Of a DNA stretch of 64,000 nucleotides, positions 33,924 to 46,605 are shown piece after piece; within the stretch, counting starts at the first letter, position 1; every line of letters starts with the position of its first letter. The stretch comes from Gyromitra esculenta. Lineage: Eukaryota; Ascomycota; Pezizomycetes; Pezizales; Discinaceae. Location: NCBI GenBank assembly GCA_038503075.1, contig JBCAML010000006.1:310001-374000 (forward strand), in the 5' to 3' direction. The notes under the pieces were generated by a model. The model was not told the DNA's origin. It did not search any database and saw only the letters and a list, made by a program, of their open reading frames with translations. The translations under genes were made by a program, and so were the position numbers.

Positions 33924-36900
33924 TTACGGCGCCAGGAAATCCTCGGTGGGGTCGGAACCGAGACTATCGGGCGCTGTATTCAATGCTTCTGCTGCTATTG
34001 TAGCATAACTAACACCTGTGGTTGGTGCGATTTCTTTAACGTACAGCTCTGTAGCGTCGTGATTCGTCAAAGCTTCGAACATGTTATTCATGTCCCTATT
34101 GGTCGTGGCGTTGTATTGAGGGCTACTGCTCGACTCATTCCTCGACCCGTGAAATGAAGGGTTAAAGAGAGCCGGATCCAAGGTGGGTCCCCGACCAGGG
34201 TTGTTCATCAGGACAGGAGATCCAAGTCTTCCAGGGGTTTGATTGAACGCAGGCTGACTAAAAGTGGGGGAACTTTGAGATGCCGTTGAGCCGAACCTTG
34301 AGCCTCCATAGTCAAAATGGGGCTGGTCTGGAGATCGTTGAGACTGCGAGAGTGTTTGGCCCGGACCAGAGCCCGAGATATCAGGTGAAGATGGCGACAT
34401 TGCCGCTTTAGATGGGGCGGGCTTGATAGGTGGGGGTGGCTTCGAATTGGTATCAGAAGCCTTCTTTTTCGAGAAAGAATGTGATTTGGTCCTAAGCTGA
34501 GGTGGGAGGTCATCTGGGTTGGTAATTCCCATTTGTGCCATCAACTTCTGCTGCTTCGTTGGCCGAGGCTTGCGAGTAGACATAGAAACTTCAATAGCTG
34601 GGGGCGGTTCTGGGGCAATGGGCATCCATCTATGCAACTCTGTTCGAAAGAAATTTGTTTCGTGGGCAAGAAGGATTTCTGCACCTTCAATCTTCCGCAA
34701 GTAAAAGCGCATTGTCGGTACCTCAGCAGATGTCAATCCGAGCGCAGATGAAGTATACGGACGGACATAATCCCTGAAGTCCTTTGCCGCCTTGATAATA
34801 TTATCAAGACAAACCAGCTCATCGGGAATAAATGGAAGATTAGGGATCTCCTGATGCCACTCCATAAGATCTTCAAGTTTTGGTCGGGCTGCATCCCGCG
34901 GTATCTTCACCCGATAATCACAGATAGGACATGTGTATTTATCATCCTCCTTGACTTTACCTCTAGCGATCTTAAGACATTTGCCGTGGTACCTTTTATC
35001 CTGTTAGCCCCCGTTCATCCTAGTTCAAGAAAGGAAGATTACGTACCATTCGTGACAAACCTCGCACTCAATCATCATCCCAGCCTCTGGTTGCCTGCAG
35101 ATACAAAACACCTCTCTCGGCCTTCCACTTCTTGAAGTCTCGCCAAACGGTCCACCACCCTTCGGCTCGGGGCTGGGCTCTCTGCTTGACGGCTCCACTG
35201 GAGTCCTTGGCCGATCCTCCAAACAGAAACAATGCTCATTACGTCCTTCTACATATGACATATGTTGACCTAGGATATGTAATGGTGCATTTGCCTTTCC
35301 AAATAACTTCTTCCCTCTCCTCATCCAATCCTCATGTCTCTTCTGCTCCTTCTCCAGATCAATCGTTCCAACTGGCTTGCTGTGAAGTTCCATTAGAGAA
35401 TCCAACACCTCTCTAACATCTTTGTAGTGTGGTCTTTGTAATAGTTCTGGCTGTTTGCTCTGTTCGTAAAGCGAGATGATTTGACGATGGGCCTCGCGTT
35501 GCTTATTGAGGATTTGGTCGACCTGGGCTAGTGTTTCTCTAGAAACTGGTAATGTTGAAGCTTGACTCGAGAGCGCTTCCAGCTGCTGGAAATGTACAAC
35601 TTCCGCCTTCATTAACTCCTTAGCTTTCGCTTCCCACATATCTCCGCCTTCTTTCTGAGATTTTAAGAAAATCATTTGTTCATTATTATCTGGGATTCCG
35701 AGCTCATGGCCGGATTTTATCAGCTCTGCGGTCTCATTGAGATCCATAAATCTCCCCCGCGATTCCCTCGCTGAATCAACCCATTTCAATTGTCGAACAA
35801 TCTTCTCCAGCAGATCCGTCTCAGCCAAGTCCACATTAAAACCTTTCCCCGTTTCAACCAACTCTTCATAATTCGCTGTCGACAAAGCACCTGGGGTAGC
35901 TAAAGCATTTCTAGCCCGTATCTGGAAATCTCTAATCGCATCGGCTCGCTCGCGCAGTTGATCAATTTCCGGGCATTCAAATCCAATGTTCTCCGCACTC
36001 TCTAAAAGTTTGAGGATACTCTCCAACTTTCTGTGTTCACGTTCCTTCTCTTCCATCTCCGCCTGTTTAGAACTTCCTTTCCTCCACGCTTTTTCGTTTT
36101 TCCTCCGGTTTTGCTGCTTACGTGATATGTAGGGAGTCGCCTCATCAACCCACTCCTGCGCACGTTCCACGAAAGCTTTCAAAGGCGCCAATTCTGGAAT
36201 ATAACAAGGTATTCGTTCACCCTCCGTGAGAAGTGACTTGAGAACTTTCAGCGCAGGCCGGGGTGTATCTGACATAGTCTTTTCTAATTTGGCTGCCCAA
36301 GCATTTGGCATATGTGCTTTATCGTGAACTTTCTGCACAAGTTCCTCCAAGTCTTTGTCGGTCTCCCTCAGTCGCAGAGTAAGGCTTGATACGTCGCAGT
36401 CACAGATGTCGCGGTAATGCGATGGGCAAGTGACATTGGTGGTGCACGAGCATGTAACCTGTGAGAGATAGCAATAAACCTTACACACACCACACTGGTA
36501 TTGATCCTCGCTCAATTCATCGTCCTCCCCAAGAACTGATTGCTTAATCTCTGGTACCTGTTCGCGCAAACCTCGGCGTTCGGCGAATTCTTTGTCTCGT
36601 ATTCGCACTAGGGCAGGTGCAAGCCTATTACAGTACTGATTAGTACGACAATTATATTCTAGCACTATGAAAGTAACAAACCATTGTGATGTTCGAATAC
36701 TTGTATCTCTCGCAGCAGCGGTAAGAAGTAGTTCATCATGCGAAAAGACCGGTGCCTTGCGGAATTCTTGATATCTACTGACACCTTCCTGACCAAATGG
36801 CTCCCAATCAGAAGGTGCAAAGTTCACCGCCTCGTTAAAATTAAACTACACACACCAAAATTAGCTAAAGTACAATCACTGGGGAGGATATAATCTCACC

Positions 36901-39558
36901 CCATGATTAAATCCCGCGTGGTAAGCTTGTGGAAACGTGACAACAAACTGTCCGGCTCGTTGATCTAGTGCGTAGACCGTAACTCCCGCTTTCATTAGCT
37001 GCTGGGGAGTTAGCAGAGTCACCAATTGAAATAAAAGGTCTGGCTGCTGTTCGAATAATTCCGGTACGGCTTCTCTCATTGCATTTTCGAACTTTTCGGC
37101 ATCGGCCCCGGGAATGCCGTACCACGTTTTTGTCGACCCGAAATGTTGATAGTTGGCGGAATAAGTGTAGTGGTCTTCATTGTGCCAACAGAACGTTGAA
37201 AAGCACATACCAACATACAACCACGGCACTGTCATCCCAGAAACATCAGATTTGATGTGCCTAAACAGAGACTCCGGATGCAATGGCAGGTTGTTAAGAT
37301 TCCACGGATCAGTTGAATACGGGTTTACAGGCTGCTTTTCGATAGTCGGGAACCCGCTTCCATGAGTGGTTGAATGGATGTCAGCACCGTATTCTACCTC
37401 CACCGTCTCATGAACGCTTTCCACTAATCTCCAAAACTCCCTTTCAACATCATCCTCGGTAACCGGTCGTGGTTTATTCAGTACGGGATCGAATGGCATT
37501 TTCGATTGGAAATAGTGATTCTTAAAATTGTTCGCCTTCTCCTGAAATTGCCGCAGGGAGTAAATTTCGCCATCGGCAAATCCGTAATCCCCAGTCCCAA
37601 CCAGACAACGATCGCAGTACCAATCCCGATCCGGAACACTCTTGAGAACAGGATCCAAGCAGTAAGTGTGGTAACCATGGTCACAGCTGTCGCAGAGCAG
37701 TAGATTAACCATGTCATCTCCACGTCCGCATTTCTCGCATTTCTACCAAAAGCTATTAGATAAACCAGAAAAAATAAATATATATGTAATCAAGGAAAAG
37801 TTACCTCGCCCGGATTACTGTTGTTCCGATCACCACCCAATGTTCTTGGAGTCGACGAAGGTCTGTGCAGCGTCATGTGTGACCCAGCAACCATCGGTGC
37901 CGGTTCTGGTGGAAGATCAGCAAGCGATCTCGGTTAAGCACAACCACACCTTCGATGAAAACAACGAATGAATCCGGGAAGTTCCATACCTTTCTTCAAT
38001 CTTTTACTTCTTCTCTCCCCATTCTCTGAGTCGTCGCCATTCCCATTAGGTTCGTTAGACGGTTCTTTGCTATCAACAGCTCCATTTTCCTGACTGTGAC
38101 CACGTTTAAGAATTGATCCAAAAGCCCCACCCTTGAACTCTGGCGTATTTCTTTTGCTTGGTGTAACACCGTTTTCAATTCTACGTGCATTGCTGCCAGG
38201 AGTCAATCCCGAATCAGCCTCCCTCCTATTTCCGTTCGCCATATTCAACGACGTAAAACTAGCAGGACCGGCATTGACTGGCGTAAATCCATTGCCTGAG
38301 TTGACGGGAGTGAAACCGCCATTCATAGCGGGCGTTGAGCCACGAATCGGAGTCGCGTCTGTCATATCTGTGTCGGATTTGTCGGGCGTTCCTCTTAAGG
38401 ATCCAGCAAGGGCCCCTGAAGGCCTGATAGCCGGAGAATCTGGAGGTAGACTGCCCAATGGGGAATTCAATGGTTTATCCAATGGCAATTTCTTGATTGG
38501 CGACCCAGCAGGCGAAGGTGTTATGGCGCCTCTCAGCTCCGCCTCAATCTGCTGTTGCACGCCAGGCTTCGCTGATTTAACCCACTCCTCGTAGGGATGA
38601 AGGTAACGTTGGTAAGAGTTTTTCAGCGAAGTCGATAGGCTGGACATGATTTTTCCCGAATATCCAAGATCTCTCCCAATCTCGGCCCACTTTTTGTGCT
38701 TGCAAACACTGTTGAACCCACCTCTAATCTCGACCGCTTTTTTCAAGCGATAAAGATCAAGTGGTCGTTTATCGACCGATGGAAACCTGTTCAAGTTCGT
38801 GCCGTGTTGTTTATGGTATTTGGAGAGCTGGTCAAGGTAATTTAGGTTTGCTCTAGTGCCTATAGTACGCGAAAAGAAGTAATGTGATGTCAGTTTGTGA
38901 GAAGAGACCACGATTATCGGATGCAACGGTAATATGTGCAGTAGTTGAAAATGCAATTACCTCCTTCTACGGAGTTGAGCTCCTGTCTTCTTGTACGAAA
39001 ATGAAATCGCTAATGGGGCACAATGTTAGTATAATTCATCGTAGTGCAAGCGAATAAAACATAAACAATTTCGAGGGTTGAAAAATAAAAAAAGGGTATT
39101 GAGTCGGATAAGCGACGGACAGGAAAGGACAGGAAAGGAAGAGAGATCCCACAAACCTCTGTATCAACCGCAAAATCTGGATTCCAGCTGTCTGGTGGAA
39201 TGATCTTACAGATCCCATATTTTTTTCCTTCCTCAGAAATGCTCTTGATGTATTCAAATGGGTCCTTGAATTGTTCCAGCGTTGGTCTGTAGGTCGGTGC
39301 CTCCGCCAACCCATGTGGCCGTATTCGCTTTGGGTTCTCTTTAGATGTAGAACTCCTTCTCTCCACGGTAGACATATCCAGAGCCTGTGCTTTCCGAGAG
39401 CTCAGCGGGGCGGATTGGTAGCCCCCCGGTCCGGGATGAGTAGTCGGCAGGCTTCCTACTCCAGGTCCACCAGCCTTCATTCTTGTCGAAGGAGCGCGAG
39501 GTGATGGACGTGCCGACGAGGCCGCCGCTGAAGACGACGACGACGCAGCGGCCGGCAT
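33924..39558 (-). CDS. kdm5: KDM5/Lid2-type histone H3K4 demethylase
   Basis: Eight exons (39558-39157, 39009-38961, 38859-37990, 37905-37805, 37742-36900, 36845-36682, 36624-35047, 34992-33924), all in phase, 1691 aa. Domain order is that of KDM5/JARID1: JmjN (about 86-128), ARID (about 153-240), a linker with repeated GFTPVN units, PHD1 (from 475; KCEKCGRGD, LLCDSCDHGYHTYC, WYCDRC), JmjC, a C5HC2 zinc finger (CGVCKVYC ... CSC ... CDC), a long coiled PLU-1-like region and PHD2 (FCICRQPEAGMMIECEVCHE). The JmjC iron ligands are present: HNE (His661, Glu663) and the later His749 in YHAGFNH, with the conserved KTWYGIP. The enzyme removes methyl groups from H3 Lys4 in the nucleus using 2-oxoglutarate, O2 and Fe(II). 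The exon 6/7 intron is a multiple of three without stops and could be missed. The exon 3/4 border is the least certain. Confidence 0.93.
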
Positions 39559-42279
39559 TATTTAGGTTGTGAGGAAATGTTTGGTCGGTAGTGAGAATGG
39601 GAATGGTTGACCTTTTTTTTTGATGGGGGCGGGAAGCGGATGTAGATGTGGGGTGTGTCGGTTTCTTATACTGGATGGTTTCTGGTGGGAGCTACAGCAG
39701 CAGGGCAGGGAAAGTATATTATTGCAGAACTGCGGCAAATATTCATCCAAGCCAAGCACCATGTGCGGCTAGCAAGAATCAACCAACCCAACGGGGAGCA
39801 ACAGCTACAGGAAACCGTCTAAGACCGTATAGATATAATGATATTTGCAGCCGAACCGAGAAAAGAGAAGGAGAGTTGTCCGCGAGGAACGAACTGGGGG
39901 GGGTGTGATGGGGGGTGTGAGCGATGCGAGAGAAAGGAATAACGGGGAGGAAAAGAGGGAAAGGGAAACGGAGCGAAATCGGGGAATCGAGGCAGACAGA
40001 GGAAATACTACGATAGCCTCCGTCCAGGGATCATGCGTGTGGCTGTTATGTGAGAGAGAGCGTTGGTGTGGAGGGGTGGGCCGTTTCGTGGGAGAGATAA
40101 TATGGGTATTCCCTTCCTTTTCCTTCCCTTCCTTGATTGACTGAGTGATTGCTTGCTTGCTTACTTGCTTGCTGACGGCTGTTCAGCCAAAAAAGATTTG
40201 GAGTTTGATGGTTCGACGAAACAACAAGAGTACGGGCGGGCGGCGAGGTCCCTGCCTGGGAGAGCGCAGAGAAAGCAACAGCGGGGGATGTGGAGGGAGG
40301 AATGTGAGGAATTGGGCGCGGAAAGGCTAGGAGTGTGATATGTATGTATGGAGGTAGAGTACGGCGCGGGCGGCTTGCGCTAACCGGTATTGCACTTACT
40401 GAGAAACACCAAGTATCTCAAAACGAGAGAGCGAGCGCGCACGACAAAAAGAAGAGACTGGGCATACGAAAGGGAGAGAGAGTGCGCGAGGAAGGAGGGA
40501 GACACAGCAGCAACACACGCGAAAGAAAAGATTGGTAGCACCCCCCAATGTAAATGCCCACGTACATAATATCATACTCTATATCCATACACACGCATAT
40601 GATACCTCTCCAGCACCGTCCTTACATTACATGCTTTGCTTTCCTTTCCTTGCAGTGGCTTGCTTTGCTTTGCGCTGCTCTCTCTTGAAGCTGATGCTAG
40701 TGCTGATGATGTCGGTCTAATTGCCCACTTATGTTTCCAGCAAAACATCTCTACTCTACGGGTCATCGAAACGCAACAAACATACATGTAGATACCGTAG
40801 ATAGCTGCTTGCGCAGGTCCGGCTTGGAAGCTACATGCACCGTACTTTAATCATGCACACCTCTCAGCCGTAGGAATATCCCGAGAAGCAATTGAGAAAT
40901 TCAACTTCGCTACATGTATATGTATGTTCGCCCGCTGACAGAGAGGGAAAGAGGGAAAGGTCCCAGTCAGTCAATTCCCCATGCGTCAAATGACCAATTG
41001 CTGTCCCTATTCGGTCGCTGGACGTTGCTGAACTCCCGATTCAGCTAGGTTTGTTCCGCTTCTGACCGCTGCAAGCGATCTTCCTCGTCTCGCTGAATAT
41101 TCCAATTTTGAATCTGGCCAGCTTTCTTTTATCGCAGCCGCAGCCAGATGGATGTCCTGCCCTGTCGTGTGGTGTGGGAGACGTCCGCCGCCCACCGTCA
41201 AGGTCCAATTGTCCTCCGCCAGGCTCCACCAAAAGTCCTCGCCCGTTTCGGTCGCCATGGGGTTCCTGTGCAGGGCGCCGGCGATCTGAGACATCCATCC
41301 ACACACCCACACCACACACTCCCATCCGTCCATCAGGAGCAGCAGCAACTAGCAGCAAGGAGGTGCAACGCAAACAAGATATGACCGACGTCAGGTCTCC
41401 ATCCCGACTTCACCTCTCCAACCTCTTATTTCAACTTCAATTCCACCCTCCCCATCCTATCTGCACTCTTACCGCCTCAAGCCCAGTAATATTTACGCGT
41501 TAATTTTAACCGAGCCGTGCGCAGGTAAAGTGTATGAGAAATATCGTGTACGAGAAACTTAAGCGAAGCGGGTAGAAGGGATCGTTTATTATTCGACAAG
41601 TTCGTTTCGAGTTCTGACCAGCACATATGTATATGCCCTCGATACCCGACACCGGTACCGTGCCTGGGAAGCAGGAAAAAGAAAAGAAAAGACACATTAT
41701 GCACACACTTTCGTCGTCTTGCGACTCGTCCTCCCGAGACACTATTGTTCGTTTTATGTCCTTCATGCATCGGTTATCGTACATGCTCTCCGAGCACATG
41801 TATGACGGCCAGATTTAGAGATCCAGCCTCCGAAACGCGATTCAAAAATACTTCCTCTCTGTACCCAAGTCACTCCTACGACACGTAACTCGGTTACCGG
41901 TGATTACTTATGCGCAATACATCAACTCCAAATACTCAGCCAGGAAACTGTGACGCGTTATCTATTCCAGTCACAGTAGCACACGAATTAACCGCAACTA
42001 GTTCCAAATCGATCTTGATATTTTTTCTTTCATTCTCATGGATCTTAATACAGTAGATAAACATAGCGAATTGAGCGGAGATGATTATTGCAAAACAGTC
42101 GCTCAAAGTCTCAGTTCTGAGTACGTCTTTCTAGGCCCAACGCCTTCCCAACCCTTATCACGTCCAGCACCTCTTACCCACATTGAAGGCGCTTTGTCAG
42201 TGTCCTCGACGCTATCAATACCTATAAATCCGTCAGCACATCCACAAAATATATTTAAAGAAGTCGTCACATAGAAATA
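39559..42279. other. intergenic, KDM5 upstream region
   Basis: The left part is the promoter and 5' leader of KDM5. The segment 39840-40520 is unusually purine-rich (AGAGAGAG/GGAA strings) on the plus strand. TACATGTA copies lie at 40783 and 40911. A 78-codon ATG frame at 42038-42274 ends five bases before the convergent questin-oxidase-like stop; I could not support it as a gene. Confidence 0.45.
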
Positions 42280-43871
42280 CTAACACATTGCAGCAATCTT
42301 CAACCACATATCACCAACAATTGGAAGATCCATCCTCTCGACGACATCCCGATGCTTTGCCGAGACCCTTTCTCCGTTTACCAGTGCTCTGATGGTCTTA
42401 ATAGTATGCCCGTCATCCTCCTTACGGAGTGAACGTTCGATGATATCGAGCCATGGATTTCCAGAACCTGTTGGAGAAACCTTAGGGGCATAATTTTTGA
42501 TTTCCTCGATAAGGAGTGGCGGTGCCCCTATAGCAGCATAGAAAAGCAAATCAGAACGCACCTTCCATTCGAGGAAACGTGCCTTATTTTCTGGTGTGAT
42601 CCAATCCTGGGACATGAAGGTTGTGAGGAAGATGGACGTTGTGAGGCCGTGAATCAGGAAGAAGTCGAGCTTGACTTGCTTGTCCTTACGAACGGCACCT
42701 CCCACGAGTAGCGCTTAATACGACAAGTCAACTCCTACCAACAAAAGAAAGTATCAAGAATACAGTGCAGGACATGATAAACATACCAGATATATTGATA
42801 GATTCGACCGTCTTCTCGTCAATCTGTTCGACAGGTACACGGTACTGCTTCGCGTATGAAATAAGGTCATCTTGAGCTTTCGCAAGAATGCTTTCATACA
42901 GCGTGCTATCCATCTCTGGTGTTGAATCTCTGATCTTTTCGTTGCTATGAATCTCATCAAGCAACGCTCGGAGGGACTTCCTAGTGTCAGGGACCTTCGA
43001 AAAACAAAAACGTTAACACTCCAAAACCACATTCAGTAAGACGTAACGCGGGTACGGAGTAGAACGAACATTTGTAGCTCCAGCCTCTATCTCCGATTTA
43101 AGAAGGAATTCACTCGGCCAATCATTACTTCCCGCAGCCTGTGCGAGCCCTTCTGGAATGAGTCCTGGCAACCCAAATTCCAACCCATATCCGACATGGA
43201 TTACTGGGTGATAAAGCGCTGGGTTACACATAATTAGCCCATCTCTTGTTCACCAGCCGACTCTTTCTTCCTCATATACTCACGAGCAATAAGCCTGACC
43301 AGGAACTTATCTGCTGCTTCTGTCCTCGAAAATAGCCTCTTGTTGATCATATCCCGCCAACCAATCTCCTTCATCTCGTTCTGGAAGAAAACTAGGAAAT
43401 CTGAATAGTGACTGTTGTCACCGAGGTACTTATCCCAGGCGCTCTCATCAGACAGGTCTGTGAGGGCCCTTTGGTCGACCTCGGGGCGGGGGCGTTGTAC
43501 CCGTTTCCCACGTTCGTAGATACTACTAAGATTATTTGGCGTAGCGCCAAAATCATACGAGGCCAGGAGATTATGGGTTATGTGGTTCTAGAAAAAATGT
43601 GAGAAACATGACACCAATTATCATACAATGGAGGAGCTATACAATAAATCCTACATGAAGAAAAAAACAAAGTTAGTTCTATATTAAATACCATATTATC
43701 TTCACTAGAACACCTACCCCACGATCTGAAAAATCCATGGTGCTCGATATTATTTCTCTGGAGAAGCTCGCTGGTTTTCTGTGTGCTCTCAGCGTTAATG
43801 CCAGGGAATGAAATTAATCCTGACTTTCCTGGGGCTAGTTCGATCTTGACGTCTGCTGTATTGGTCGCCAT
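42280..43871 (-). CDS. questin-oxidase-like (DUF4243/AflY) protein
   Basis: Six exons: 43871-43718, 43650-43643, 43587-43284, 43218-43070, 42994-42787, 42716-42280, in phase throughout, 419 aa. Family hallmarks are the His-rich N-terminal block reading across three exons (SWG-FI-NHITHNLLASYDFG), then PLYHPVIHVGYGLEFGLPGL and EGLAQAAG, and near the end KLDFFLIHGLTTSIFL. Questin oxidase family members carry out Baeyer-Villiger-type ring cleavage in anthraquinone and aflatoxin-related pathways; the substrate here is unknown and no polyketide synthase or other cluster gene is nearby, so it may be a stand-alone member. An in-frame ATG at 44012 would add 47 residues, Arg/Ser-rich and acid-poor, possibly organellar targeting; I chose 43871 because families start near there. 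Exon 2 is only eight bases. Confidence 0.8.
43643..43650 (-). other. predicted 8-base microexon
   Basis: Between intron 1 (donor GTAGGT, acceptor CATGTAG) and intron 2 (donor GTATAG, acceptor TTTTTTCTAG) the eight bases GATTTATT complete one codon and add two more (Gly-Phe-Ile). This restores the family pattern Gly-Phe-x-Asn-His that is absent if exon 1 is joined directly to exon 3, and keeps the frame. Confidence 0.55.
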
Positions 43872-46295
43872 GACTCCCTGCTGTAGTTTTGGTTGAGCGG
43901 GTCGGTAATATATGGATTTATATACTATTCTCGATGAAGATGCGATATTTGGCAATGAGTTAAATATTCGACAGCTGCGAACTTTTATAATTGACTGAAA
44001 TTTACTCTCCATAAAAAAACAACTGGCTTAAGGGGAAATATTAATCAAAGTGATACGGCAACTACCGCTCATGAGCAATACTCGTATTGTTTCCACTCGT
44101 ACGAGAGAATATATCGGCCGGTACGGTACGAATAAAGATTCGGTCTTTCCCACCCATCAACCATGATGACATCAACACGCCGTTCTAGAAAGCCTGGAAT
44201 CAACTAATTTGAAACCGAAGTTTTTTCGTCCCCCCTTCTTACCACTAACAGGTGCACACCCTGGAGCGAATTGATTTGCATACACGTACCTACCTATTAT
44301 TAAATGCGGTACATACATGTAGCTATACTGCAGTGCTATAATGGGAATACCCGTCCGCTGATACGATGCAACATATGCCATGTCAAAAAACCCACGCGGC
44401 TGGGAGGTTGTTGATGATCCGAATCCCCCCCATCTGCAGATGCTATGCACCTCTATCCTAGCTGGGCCTTTCGTTCTCGCTTCTCTCCCCCGCAATAGTG
44501 ACACCATTTGAGCGGCAGAGGCCGGGGGACAACGTGGCAGAAATTATGGCATGCGGCTGAGACATCTGTCGTCAGGTCACCATTCGTCGGTGGTACAAGG
44601 AAAAAGGAATTGGTGGGGTGGACAGGTAGTTATTGGATGCGGTCGCGAAACCTGATAGGAACCAAAAATTCACTTTCTTGGTTGGTAGGACAAGAATTGG
44701 AGAGTATAGGATTACAATGAAAATAAGTCGAGAACCATTCTTGTTTGTCACCATCATGATGTATTGGATTCAGGATACGAGGGCCCAGTTTCGATGTTGC
44801 AGCGGTTGGCGATTTTCCCGTCAGCCGTGGCGGGCGCCCAGAGATCTTCAAACTACCAATTGGCCAATCGCGATCAAATGTCGTTTTCAGGCATACATGT
44901 AATCACCTGCCATGAATCAAGCCTTCCCGCGTGAGATCGTTTCAGATCTTAGCTTAACTTTTGCGTATGGCGAGTGACTATTTGTGATTTGATATGAGCG
45001 GTGGTAACGGGGATCCTGGTGTTTGGTTTTGGGGAGGCTGCTATGAGTGATATCTGGTGATACGTGTATTTCCAAACTTCCCCGTGGACTTAAGGTTAAA
45101 TATCCACCTCAGTATACTACATGTATCCTTTGTACTATAGAATAATCACACCCACCAACGACAGCAATCTAAATACCGACAAAACACCACTACGAACTTA
45201 ACCCACTTCCAGTAATACGAGTTGAATACACGTAATACACATCACGTACAGCAATTGGTCAATCCCATGTATACAGACAGATCATCCGGGATCACTCACA
45301 CCCACCGGTTAGACTTTTCGCCGCTAAATGCGTCCACACAACAGTTTACGTACTTCAGATCTCCCACTCGCAAGATTGCAAAAGCAAATTGTAAACCTCC
45401 CCCCCAGACAATCGGGATCTCAAATCCATCTGGTTTTTACCGATCGAGCTTTCTCCTCGTATTAGAACTACCGAGAGAAGAAAGAAAAAAAACAAAAACA
45501 CGTGTAAACCAAAGTTAATGATGACGATGGCTTTTATTTCTTCCCAGGGTTGGACGAAAACTGACAGATCAGATCAGATCAGGTTAGGTAAAAAAAAACA
45601 ATACTGTATTACAAACTCGACAACCAGATCTTAAAGCTGTAGCTCTGGAAAGCAATGTAGTAATAGCAAAGTCTAGACCGCCACGGATACCTACCCCCGG
45701 CCGGCAAAAAGTTCGGCCGAATGAAAATAGAGTCGAGTGCACCGAGGGCTTGAATATGTAAGGCATCTCATCTGGGCCTCATCTGGGCCTCACCTTTAAC
45801 ATGCAACTCGTCAGCGAGAGAGACCCGTTAGGTTTTATATTATCAACTGATCAGCTACCCAATGCACAACAAAACAAAGATCGCCGCCCTTGCCCATCCT
45901 TTACAATCACCCTTTGATACGTACAGCTTCAACTAAACGGCCTCAGCTCAAGCAAAGAAAAAAAGGTCGAAAATCACAGAAAAAAACGCCATTGCCAGTT
46001 ATGCGCCCATATGACGACAAACAAAAGAACAAAACGAAATAACCCCCCCTCTCCCCCCTCTCCAACCAGCCCGGAAAATTAATTACTGATATGTAGCGAA
46101 GAAGAGAAATATAGCAGCCCTAAAGAGAAAATAGTGTTGGCCCGAAAATCAACGATGAGGAGCTATCCCAGCGAAGCCGATGTCGGATCAATCTAAATGG
46201 TTGGTGGGGGGAGCTACAGTAGCTTAGCGGCAACAGTGGTGCAAGCTAAGCTCGCTTCCATGGCTACATTTACGAAGGAACATCAACAGCTATTC
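43872..46295. other. intergenic, questin-oxidase-like promoter side
   Basis: TACATGTA copies at 44314, 44894 and 45118. Short tandem repeats: GATCA units near 45566-45580 and a doubled CATCTGGGCCT near 45769-45791. No coding region is supported. Confidence 0.45.
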
Positions 46296-46605
46296 TTAGA
46301 GGGACAATCCGAGAGGAAGGAAATGGCGAGCTAACCTTTCAGCTTCGACGCTGTTTCGCCGGGACGCGGGAATGGCGAATGGAAGGGTGAAGCCAGCCTG
46401 TGGATTAGAGGGGAAGCTGTTAACACAGGAGCTATAGTACAGACGAAGAGGGCAATGAACGACGCAACGGAGTTGTGAACGGTGAGGGGAGGCTGGAGAG
46501 GGGGCTTACGACGAGGTAGCTGTACATAACGATCGCCTTTGGAGATCTAGTAGAGCTCGCAGCACGCTGGGAAAAGGAGCGGATGGTCTGGTAGTAGAGA
46601 GACAT
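46296..46605 (-). CDS. possible small spliced mitochondrial protein
   Basis: ATG at 46605, exon 1 46605-46510 (32 codons), a 112-base intron with a good donor (GTAAGC) and acceptor (AATCCACAG), and exon 2 46397-46296, giving 65 aa. The N-terminus MSLYYQTIRSFSQRAASSTR is basic, hydroxylated and free of acidic residues, as in mitochondrial presequences or small inner-membrane subunits, followed by a short hydrophobic stretch MYSYLVAGFTLPFAIP across the junction. I cannot name it; a small respiratory-chain or ATP-synthase-associated subunit is one possibility. An alternative donor (AAAG|GTTAGC) in exon 2 could lead to another exon, so the C-terminus is uncertain. Confidence 0.4.

Noticed and set aside
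42038..42274. 78-codon plus-strand ATG frame
   Set aside because: Ends five bases before the convergent stop codon of the questin-oxidase-like gene, with no domain or splice evidence; more likely chance or 3' UTR sequence.
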